Source: Phaeosaccion multiseriatum (Eukaryota; Ochrophyta, other classes). From it: a stretch of DNA of 64,000 nt. The translations under genes were made by a program, and so were the position numbers. The notes under the pieces were generated by a model. The model was not told where the DNA came from, ran no database searches, and worked only from the letters and a program-made list of their open reading frames with translations. The stretch is taken from positions 2,542,001 through 2,606,000 of the forward strand of contig OZ218954.1 in NCBI GenBank assembly GCA_965112735.1, written 5' to 3'. This document shows positions 25,870 through 34,775 of this stretch, piece after piece (positions within the stretch are counted from its first letter, which is position 1; every line of letters starts with the position of its first letter).

Positions 25870-28530
25870 GCATTTGCGGGGCACAAACAGCCTAAATGAC
25901 GGGTTAGTGTGTCATACCATGCTTGCGCAGAGCATCGGATCATCACGACTGGCCTATCCGACACACTGCATCGCCACAACAGCGCCCAGTGGGACGTCGA
26001 ATGGGCTCAACAGGCCCAATCTGGCCCCTGGTTGGGCCCAAAGCAAGCATTTGCGGGGCACAAATAGCCTAAATGATGGGTTGGCGTGTCATACCATGCC
26101 CGCGCAGAGCATCGGATCATCACGACTGGCCTATCCGACACACTGCATCGCCACAACAGCGCCCAGTGGGACCTTGAATGGGCTCAACAGGCCCAATCTG
26201 GCCCCTGGTTGGGCCCAAAGCAAGCATTTGCGGGGCACAAACAGCCTAAATGACGGGTTGGTGTGTCATACTATGCCTGCGCAGAGCATCGGATCATCAC
26301 GACTGGCCTATCCGACACACTGCATCGCCACAACAGCGCCCAGTGGGACCTTGAATGGGCTCAACAGGCCCAATCTGGCCCCTGGTTGGGCCCAAAGCAA
26401 GCATTTGCGGGGCACAAACAGCCTAAATGACGGGTTGGTGTGTCATACCATGCCCGCGCAGAGCATCGGATCATCACGACTGGCCTATCCGACACACTGC
26501 ATCGCCACAACAGCGCCCAGTGGGACCTTGAATGGGCTCAACAGGCCCAATCTGGCCCCTGGTTGGGCCCAAAGCAAGCATTTGCGGGGCACAAACAGCC
26601 TAAATGACGGGTTGGCGTGTCTCAACATGCCCGCGCAGAGCATCGGATCATCACGACTGGCCTATCCGACACACTGCATCGCCACAACAGCGCCCACTGG
26701 GACCTTGAATGGGCTCAACAGGCCCAATCTGGCCCCTGGTTGGGCCCAAAGCAAGCATTTGCGGGGCACAAACAGCCTAAATGACGGGTTGGTGTGTCAT
26801 ACCATGCCTGCGCAGAGCATCGGATCATCACGACTGGCCTATCCGACACACTGCATCGCCACAACAGCGCCCAGTGGGACCTTGAATGGGCTCAACAGGC
26901 CCAATCTGGCCCCTGGTTGGGCCCAAAGCAAGCATTTGCGGGGCACAAACAGCCTAAATGACGGGTTGGTGTGTCATACCATGCTTGCGCAGAGCATTGG
27001 ATCAGCACGACTGGCCTATCCGACACACTGCATCGCCACAACAGCGCCCAGTGGGACGTCGAATGGGCTCAACAGGCCCAATCTGGCCCCTGGTTGGGCC
27101 CAAAGCAAGCATTTGCGGGGCACAAACAGCCTAAATGACGGGTTGGTGTGTCATACCATGCTTGCGCAGAGCATTGGATCAGCACGACTGGCCTATCCGA
27201 CACACTGCATCGCCACAACAGCGCCCACTGGGACGTCGAATGGGCTCAACAGGCCCAATCTGGCCCCTGGTTGGGCCCAAAGCAAGCATTTGCGGGGCAC
27301 AAACAGCCTAAATGACGGGTTGGTGTGTCATACCATGCCTGCGCAGAGCATCGGATCATCACGACTGGCCTATCCGACACACTGCATCGCCACAACAGCG
27401 CCCACTGGGACCTTGAATGGGCTCAACAGGCCCAATCTGGCCCCTGGTTGGGCCCAAAGCAAGCATTTGCGGGGCACAAACAGCCTAAATGACGGGTTAG
27501 TGTGTCATACCATGCTTGCGCAGAGCATCGGATCATCACGACTGGCCTATCCGACACACTGCATCGCCACAACAGCGCCCAGTGGGACGTCGAATGGGCT
27601 CAACAGGCCCAATCTGGCCCCTGGTTGGGCCCAAAGCAAGCATTTGCGGGGCACAAATAGCCTAAATGATGGGTTGGCGTGTCATACCATGCCCGCGCAG
27701 AGCATCGGATCATCACGACTGGCCTATCCGACACACTGCATCGCCACAACAGCGCCCAGTGGGACCTTGAATGGGCTCAACAGGCCCAATCTGGCCCCTG
27801 GTTGGGCCCAAAGCAAGCATTTGCGGGGCACAAACAGCCTAAATGACGGGTTGGTGTGTCATACCATGCCTGCGCAGAGCATCGGATCATCACGACTGGC
27901 CTATCCGACACACTGCATCGCCACAACAGCGCCCAGTGGGACCTTGAATGGGCTCAACAGGCCCAATCTGGCCCCTGGTTGGGCCCAAAGCAAGCATTTG
28001 CGGGGCACAAACAGCCTAAATGACGGGTTGGTGTGTCATACCATGCCCGCGCAGAGCATCGGATCATCACGACTGGCCTATCCGACACACTGCATCGCCA
28101 CAACAGCGCCCAGTGGGACCTTGAATGGGCTCAACAGGCCCAATCTGGCCCCTGGTTGGGCCCAAAGCAAGCATTTGCGGGGCACAAACAGCCTAAATGA
28201 CGGGTTGGCGTGTCTCAACATGCCCGCGCAGAGCATCGGATCATCACGACTGGCCTATCCGACACACTGCATCGCCACAACAGCGCCCACTGGGACCTTG
28301 AATGGGCTCAACAGGCCCAATCTGGCCCCTGGTTGGGCCCAAAGCAAGCATTTGCGGGGCACAAACAGCCTAAATGACGGGTTGGTGTGTCATACCATGC
28401 CTGCGCAGAGCATCGGATCATCACGACTGGCCTATCCGACACACTGCATCGCCACAACAGCGCCCAGTGGGACCTTGAATGGGCTCAACAGGCCCAATCT
28501 GGCCCCTGGTTGGGCCCAAAGCAAGCATTT
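25870..28530. repeat. Second higher-order block: 9-mer units of 1593 bp
   Basis: A monomer with the rare pair CAAATAGCC and AAATGATGGG (elsewhere CAAACAGCC and AAATGACGGG) occurs only at 26061 and 27654, 1593 bp apart, which is exactly nine monomers. Flanking monomers repeat the same order of variants. This block lacks the 172-bp variant and so differs in composition from the 8-mer region. Confidence 0.88.
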
Positions 28531-28720
28531 GCGGGGCACACACAGCCTAAATGACGGGTTAGCGTGTCATGACATACCCGCGCAGAGCATCGTATCAGCA
28601 CGACTGGCCCAACCGACACGCTGCATCGCCAGAACAGCGCCAAGTGGGGCGTTGAGTGCTCTCAAAAGGCCCAATCTTGCTCTTGGTTGGGCCCAAAGCA
28701 AGCATTTAGGGTGTGTGTGA
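28530..28720. repeat. Diverged edge monomer of the satellite
   Basis: The last monomer carries many changes found nowhere else in the array, for example CATGACATACCC, CCAACCGACACGCTG, AGAACAGCGCC and GCTCTCAAAAGG. Unique sequence follows from about 28721. Decay of terminal monomers is expected where unequal exchange homogenises the interior but not the edge, so this marks a true array boundary and not an assembly break. Confidence 0.85.
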
Positions 28721-28901
28721 ACCCCGAGGAGGTTTAAGGATAGAAATATGTATGGCAGCAGATATGGAGAGCATAGTGCTCTTTGGTGCTCAAGCTCAGA
28801 AAAGGAGGCGGGGAGGGGAGCCCTCGAGAGCAGGTACGGGAGTGTTCAAGTAGAGGAGAGTGAGAGTATAGGAAAGCATGGTCGCAGTAGGGCCCGACTA
28901 G
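28721..28901. other. Short unique spacer, nothing recognised
   Basis: Between the satellite edge and the inverted element copy lie about 180 bp with no recognisable gene, RNA or repeat. The start (AACCCCGAGGAGGTTTAAGG) shows no clear match to the monomer. Confidence 0.5.
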
Positions 28902-29845
28902 CTTTCGGCGCTCAGACGAAGGTGGTAAGCCACTGCATGAGAGGCCTCCCTCGAGTCGTAGGCGAGGACCAGGGAGATGTCCAAACTCCTGCTCCAAGGC
29001 GTCGCAGCACACTGAGCGCTATCTAAATCTACGCCGTCGCCGCGGTTGTGAGAGACCAAGTGCTATAGACCTGCACCTCCAAGTGGCCACCTGCATGCTC
29101 CAAGTAAAAAGGTTTCTCATCATACTATTATAGAGGGGGCAGTCGTGAGAGAGACTCAAACCGCGGATGCGCAGAGCGCCTCCAAGGGGGCCGCCCCCTG
29201 CATATATGGGGGGGGGGCGGCTAGCAGGTTCCGGATGTAGTGGGGCTTGGGGTGCTACCGCAGTGAGCACACCAAGTCCCGCTTCACCCCCACCCATCCG
29301 AGTACCCACAGGTGCGCTGCGGCCGCAGCAGCACCCGCCCCGACCTCTAGTCGTGAGCTCGCTCTTCCGATCGGAGTCGGCCTCGCGATATCGACAATCC
29401 GTCTCCTTCCCTTGACCGCTCCTCGGCCCAATATGTCTCTCGTATGGAGCTGCCATGGGAGAGCTGCACGAGCCCTCGCATCGAAGGCCAGCTTCGCCCC
29501 CACCTACCTAGATGAGACCACATGGTGCCGTGGTGGTGCAGCTTGCCTGTTCCCTGTCGAGCCCATCGGCCGCCACGTTCGCCTCCTGCTGACGATCCAT
29601 CTCACGCCCCTCCGCACAGCAGCTGGTTGTTGTACACACCACAAAAACAAGTGTGATATACATACACACAAACGCACACATACACGGACACACACAGACA
29701 CACCAACACACACACAGACGCACGCCACCACACACAGATATACACACACACGCCGTGTGTGTACGGACGCTGGGGCTGTCGCAGCTGTTGCCAAGGCGGA
29801 CTGCCCTCCCCGCTTAGAGGACCAGCAGCCCCAAAACTGAAGCGA
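28902..29845 (-). mobile_element. Diverged, inverted third copy of the element
   Basis: Read on the minus strand, this region aligns with the right part of the longer element copy. It has the GTGTGT-rich stretch (29650-29760), the block resembling 4260-4320, a segment like 5690-5760, and the terminal 419-bp domain ending GCGCCGAAAG at 28902. Similarity is clear but well below that between the two copies in the array, with indels and loss of the terminal hairpin arm. It is therefore older. Open frames here are shadows of the element. Confidence 0.7.
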
Positions 29846-30004
29846 GCGCCAGTCAGCCCCACTGGTAGCAAGAGCTGTAGCACCGCCACTCCGTAGAGTG
29901 GGGGAACTGATCCGCCGGGCAGAGTCCCTCCCGGCCCTTGCCGCACCAGCTTTGAGGGCTCTGCTGACCTGCTGAGAAGTGATAGACGTCCTCCGCCCTG
30001 CCGA

Positions 30005-30703
30005 CTAGTCGACGTAGGAGGGGAGTAGGTTGCCTTTCCTCCCATCAAAGCGGAGCACGTCTCCGGTCGCTCCTAGAAGAGCCACGCCTACCGGGAGCTG
30101 CGTCACGCTGTCGCCATCTTTGAGTTTGTGGCTCTGTAGAAGCAATACTGCACCTGCCTGCCAACCGCAGGGCCCTTTCTTCCCTCGCGAGATAAAAGGG
30201 CATTGACCCTCCAACGTCGACCCCTTGTTGTGCTGCTCCTCGCGACACCAGACAAGAAAAGTCATGAAGATCTCGGCGTTCTGGGGGTCGTCGACTCCAA
30301 ATAGTAGGGGTGGCATACAGTGAGGTCCGAATCGTGGGCAACCATTACTCATTGTAACAGCTACCCCTCTAGACAACCCACAAATAGGGGTCCACAGTAC
30401 CCCCACTAGTTCGCAGAACTCGATCCATTGGCGTTGGACCAATGAGTAGCGATCCAGGGTGCTAGGGAGGAGACCGCTGGTTGCGGCTGACCGAGCAGGG
30501 CGGAGACAACGGTGTCCAAGATGGTTGAGTCCGGCGCCACTTGCGTCCACAGGCTGTAGGTGAGGAGCAATAGGAGAGAAGCTGTCCGTACCAATGAGAT
30601 GCTCAATCCAAGCACGGCTGAGCTCATCAGAGATGAGGTTGGTAGGTCCAGGGATATCAATGGTGTCGAGGCTGCAACGAGTGCCGATCCACAAGAGGCC
30701 CAC
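30005..30703 (-). pseudogene. DIRS/Ngaro-like retroelement fragment (RNase H end and tyrosine recombinase start)
   Basis: An open frame of about 232 codons with no flanking gene structure. Near its start is IPGPTNLISDELSR, matching the IPG..N...D.LSR signature at the end of the RNase H domain in DIRS/Ngaro-type elements. About 75 residues later, STLDRYSLVQRQWIEFC and an FMTFLVWC segment followed by STLEG resemble the N-terminal SAM-like domain of tyrosine recombinases in those elements. The reverse transcriptase and the catalytic R..H..R..Y part are absent, so it is truncated at both ends. Assignment rests on motif recognition; some other tyrosine-recombinase element is possible. Confidence 0.55.
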
Positions 30704-30859
30704 CAGCCCAGCTAAGCCGTTGCTGATGGAGCTGGCCTGACAGTCATCCCCTCAACACGATTCGCATCAGCCGGTGAGAATGCCCACAACCCGCGGCAAC
30801 CCCTTGCGGCAGGCGAGTACATTCATATAACCCCTCCTCAATAGTGCTGTTATAATGCC

Positions 30860-31441
30860 CCGACGTGACATCCGAAATCGAAACAAGACACGCATTTACC
30901 ACGCACGCAAATGTGTCCTCTATACCATGGGTATAGGCACCTTCGGCACCACCGTCTGCGAATTCAGCTTGATATTATTGCATGTCAACCGTACTGCACC
31001 TGAAGGCTTGAGCACAGCGACCAGAGGCGCGGCCCAGTTGGATTCGGAGGGGCGCAGAATCCCTTGGGCGACCAAACGATCCACTTCTACCTGTATCTGC
31101 TGCGTTATTAGAGGGGAATACCGGTATGGGCGTGAGGCTTGGGGTGTTGCGTACCGCTTCAGCCGAATGGCGAAGGGGGGGGTGTCACACCTTCCCACAT
31201 CCCACCGATCTTTGGAGAAGCTCTCCAAGTGATGGAGTAGCAGCGCCAGCGGCTTTCACAGAAAAAAAAAAAAGGGCGAAAATTCCACAAATTCGACCTC
31301 TCCCGCCTCCTCGGCCGCGCCGCACTCTACCTCATCCAAGACCATGTCATGCGAACCATCGGCTAGTCGTGCGCACACACGTATGACCACAGGCTTTACA
31401 GCAAACATTGAAATTGTGAAGAGGGAATCGCCAAATGACAA
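30860..31441 (-). pseudogene. Ty3/gypsy-type pol fragment (spacer and start of reverse transcriptase), frameshifted
   Basis: Minus-strand frame 31228-30920 carries PYRYSPL, then EVDRLVAQGILRPSESNWAAP and LNSQTVVPKVPIP. This is the classic start of a Ty3/gypsy reverse transcriptase (G.I.PS.S.WA.P). Immediately downstream a stop interrupts the frame, and a shift of reading frame at about 30925 restores IED.FA and a D..SGH segment typical of the next RT block, so the gene is broken. The frame at 31441-31256 (FAVKPVVIRV..LADGS) may be the preceding protease-linker region. The catalytic YXDD box is not present. Confidence 0.7.
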
Positions 31442-31501
31442 ATACGGATATCAAACACGTGCACAAGACCTCATTTTCATAGAAAAAACGAAAGCGAGCG
31501 A

Positions 31502-32521
31502 ATGTTTACGGTGGGAAGCCTGCTTCTTCTCGTCTTCGTCCTCTCAGATAGTTCTTCTGCTGCTACTGGTGCCTCTTCTTCTGCTGGTGGTACTGGTACG
31601 GCGATTGTCTCCAAGAAGCACCCTGGCGCAAAGCTCACTGCTGCTCCTGCTGCTGGAGGAACACAAAGGAAAGGCAACGCTTGGCCTTTGAGGGGGGCGC
31701 TATCCGCTACTGCGAATGCTGCTCGCCGATTTTGCATGATTGGCAGCACCAACGCGGCGACTGCCTCTGAAGATGACTTCTTTCGGGAGGTGGATAGTTT
31801 GACGACGCAGGTCGATGATGCGACCGCATCGGAGGAGGAGGACTATTACGATTGCTGGGAGAATGGACCTCAAGTCGAGGCCCATCCCCTTCGCATGGAG
31901 GCTTGGAAAATACATATGCGTTACTGCCTTGGGCTCAAGAAGAAGGTGGTCTCGGTACGTGCAAGACACATCCGCCTCTCACTCTCTCTCTATCTCTCTT
32001 TTCGCGAAGCTTAACTCTCTCTCTATCTCCCTCTTCGCGAAGCTTACGCCTCTTTCCCCCTCCTGTAAGAGCAGATGCGTTTCCTGCCGAACGGGGACGT
32101 GCTAACAGCTGATGGCAGGCAAGGGAAGTGGAAGTTTGATATTGGGGGCTTGCAATGGGATGTCTATGCGGATGGGACCATAGAGCACCATAGCGCGGAA
32201 CTCCATTGGAATATCTTCGGAGCTCAGCCGAGAATGTACAGGTGCGCTTTCAGACGTTACGGGGCACGCGGAACTTTGCACGCCGTGATTCGCTTTTCGT
32301 TCTTACTGAGCGTTCTTCCTGTCCCCCTTGCTTTGCAAAACAGGGGTAGTGTTACTCGCGATCGCTATGAATCGTCTTTGCTCCCTCGGTGGCTCTTTCG
32401 CCCGGTGATTGCCACGTTTACAGCTTTTGGAGAAGGGGATGACACCGCTGACACCTCATATAGGTACAGACAAGGCGATTCGCAGCGAGCAGCGCCGCCC
32501 AGCCGATTCAACGGGGGATGA
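31502..32521 (+). CDS. Predicted secreted or plastid-targeted protein of unknown function
   Basis: Three exons: 31502-31954, 32075-32241, 32344-32521 (GT-AG; 265 aa). The second intron is 102 nt, so retention would stay in frame. The N-terminus has a hydrophobic leader (VGSLLLLVFVLSDSSSAA) followed by a Ser/Ala/Gly- and Lys-containing stretch, consistent with a signal peptide with or without a plastid transit peptide. The C-terminal third contains LLPRWLFRPVIATF, then GEGDDTADTSYRYR, which looks like a conserved block, but I cannot name the family. An acidic segment lies near residues 110-120. The gene converges with PRL1, 68 bp from its stop. It is the first real gene after the satellite and retroelement region. 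Confidence 0.6.
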
Positions 32522-32589
32522 AGTCAAGACGGACATTGTTTATCACAAGGGGGGCTGCTACCTTGGGGGAAGATGAGAGAGTACCCTTA

Positions 32590-34083
32590 CTACCGTTTCC
32601 TTCCGAGATACGCCGCTTTCCACGCGTTGAGATCGACAGGGTGGCTCTCTGGTGTTGCGTTCACATCCTCCCGCCAGATTTTGATCGTCTTGTCAGCCTC
32701 ACACGTGATCAAGCGCGAGCCAGACTTGTCGAAGGATGAAGCGTATATACCTGCCTCGGAATCGAGGGAACCTGGCTGCACGATTGTGTCCATCTTCTGG
32801 AAGGCGTGGCCCGTCTTGTAGTCCCACAGGGTCATGGAGCCATCGTCTCCGCCGGAGAACAGGACGTTATCCTCATTGATGGAAAGAGTATTGATGACAG
32901 AGTTGTGGCCAGACAGGTTGTGGAGAAAGACACCATCTCGCGCCTGCCACTTCTTCAAATTGAACGCAGAAGCAGATACAAAAGTGAATTCTCGAGGATG
33001 CATCTTCAGGTCGCGAACGGCTTTCTTGTGGTGCGTCAGGGTGGTAAGAGCCTGTAGGTAGAGGAACCGGGGCGAAAGAGAGGGCTGATTCAGGGACAGA
33101 ACAAAGAGCGATGCAATAAACAAACGAGCGCGCCCAAAACCTTTCTCGCGACACACCTTTCCAGCGACGAGGTCCCACAACTTGATTTGCGCGTCGTACG
33201 ACCCTGTGATGATCTGAGGGTCCACTGCATTGGTCGCAATGGCGCCTACCGCGTTAGTGTGCCCCCCTAGACAGTGCACCTGTTTCCTCGTGCGCATATC
33301 CCACACTCGAGCGACGGCATCGCGCCCTCCAGACACCAACACATCCAGAGTGGGATGGAGAGAGAGTGCAAAGATGCCGCTCAAATGGCCGTGGTAGTTC
33401 CGGATGACCTTATTGTACTCCAAATCCCAGCACATGATTTTCTTGTCTTCGCCTGCCGAGAAAAGGTATGGGTGTCGGTCGCTCACTTGGAGAGCCCGTA
33501 CGCTGTTGACATGGCCCGTCAGAGTCAACTTCAGTCCGCCCTCCGCCCCGGCGCAACACTTTGCGAAATCCCACACCTGTGAGACACGGGGAGCGGGGGG
33601 GGGGGATACGAGCAAAAGAGTTGGGTTCCTCACTCACCCATCTTTGTTTACGTCCTTTGAGCTATTATAGAAGGTCTCACTCACCTTTATGGTTCGGTCC
33701 CCAGCTCCGGTGACGAACCACTCATTCCCCGCGTCGAAGGCAATGGCCCTTACCCAGCCCAGGTGGCCAGACACGACACTCTGAAGCTTCCAAGGGGCAT
33801 GCCAGTCAGGAGCGGGCACCTTCGTAGGGCCTTTGGTCGCCAATACCAGTGCAGCCCCGGTCGTTGTGCTTACACTACCAGCCTTGACGATGCTATTCTG
33901 CGTCGCGGTCTTGTTCGTTGCAAGTACCAGCGCCCCACTCTGCTGCTGGTCACTCAAAGACGCCCCCCCTCTACGTCCTGATATTACATCCGCGACCTTT
34001 TGCTCCTGCTTCTCCTCCGTAATACGTTGGATCACTGCGGTAACGTTGCTCGTATCCAAAGTGGCTGTTCTCTCATCCTCTTC

Positions 34084-34114
<31 letters not shown>

Positions 34115-34531
34115 TGCGGCTGCTCGACGTTCACTGCCTGACCCAATCCAGCACCAGCGCCAACCTTCGCCTGTCCATGGGACCGTTTCCCCCCCGAGTG
34201 TTCCAGCCCAGTGTACTCGCTCGCCATCTTCACTGCGATTTTCAGCTTCTGACTGAAGAGGCACAGCGCGAGAAACACGGCAGACGAGAGCATGGGAGAG
34301 ACAACAAGGCATGAGTCGTTGTGAGAGAGAGTGATGGACTAGATGGACGTCCTCCGGCATCCACGCCAAAAAAGAGACCCACCTCGCGGGGAACGCTGGC
34401 ACAGGCCGAGCTGAATTAAAGCAGCTGTTGCCAGCGTCCTTCCCCCCTCCAGCAGAGAACATCGCATAGGTCCGCTTCATACTCTGGCACAACCTCCTCT
34501 TCCCGTCCTCTTGCTGCTGCTGTGCCTTCAT
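32590..34531 (-). CDS. PLRG1: Pleiotropic regulator 1 (PRL1/PLRG1/Prp46), NTC-associated WD40 splicing protein
   Basis: Four exons on the minus strand: 34531-34383, 34252-33685, 33576-33157, 33051-32590; 532 aa, close to plant and animal orthologues. The N-terminus contains MKRTYAMF and [14 protein letters not shown] run of 11 Gln lies near residue 96. WD40 repeats start near residue 205 ([13 protein letters not shown]) and fill the C-terminal half ([48 protein letters not shown]). The family is a core component of the Prp19/NTC complex in activated spliceosomes and acts in the nucleus. The gene diverges from the hnRNP-like gene. The start at 34531 is the first ATG in frame with the conserved N-terminal motif. 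Confidence 0.95.
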
Positions 34532-34775
34532 GGTGCAAACAAGGGTGCTGAAGAAGGGAGGGGAAGCAAAAGAGGATTCGAGGAGGGGAAGGTTACCCCC
34601 CGGGAAATATCTTCAGCCGGATCGAGGTCACCAGTGTTTTGTTCGGCCTCCTCCTCCGTTCCGTCTAGTCTAGCTCTGGAGCCCATCAGCAGCAGCAGCA
34701 GCAGCAGCAGCGGAGCACTACGGGGTGAAACTTGTTAGGAAAAAGGAAGCGGTGCGTTCAAGCAAAGAGACCAGA
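34532..34775. promoter_or_regulatory. Bidirectional promoter region with CAG repeat
   Basis: These 244 bp separate the divergent start codons of PRL1 and the hnRNP-like gene and must hold both 5' leaders and promoters. A run of about nine CAG/AGC triplets lies at about 34686-34711, in the leader of the plus-strand gene. No TATA box is obvious. A second, CTG-oriented run at 34091-34118 lies in PRL1 exon 2 and encodes its polyglutamine. Confidence 0.5.

Larger units (their letters stand above)
7115..28720. repeat. 177-bp satellite array, right block (about 122 monomers)
   Basis: This continues the same monomer family and phase as 1-2998. The block holds about 122 monomers, nearly all 177 bp, plus eight 172-bp variants. 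Successive 172-bp variants are spaced 1942, 1411, 1234, 1057, 7960, 1057 and 2119 bp apart, each equal to 177n minus 5 (n = 11, 8, 7, 6, 45, 6, 12). Recurring nonrandom runs of variant monomers show higher-order organisation. The longest open frame (13442-21271, 2609 codons) is simply the stretch without a 172-bp variant. Most differences between monomers would be nonsynonymous, and all open frames end at the same variant monomer, so I treat the array as noncoding. Confidence 0.97.

Noticed and set aside
27-28720. Long open frames (1043, 603, 1380, 2609 codons and others) as a family of repetitive proteins
   Set aside because: They follow from a satellite period divisible by three, lack a consistent ATG or splice context, and vary mostly at amino-acid-changing positions. 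They are broken by the same variant monomer each time.
1-28720. CRISPR array
   Set aside because: Repeats are directly adjacent 177-bp units without unique spacers, in a eukaryotic context.
29640-29760. Telomeric repeat
   Set aside because: It is an ACACAC-rich dinucleotide-type stretch belonging to the element family, not a telomere unit such as TTAGGG or TTTAGGG.
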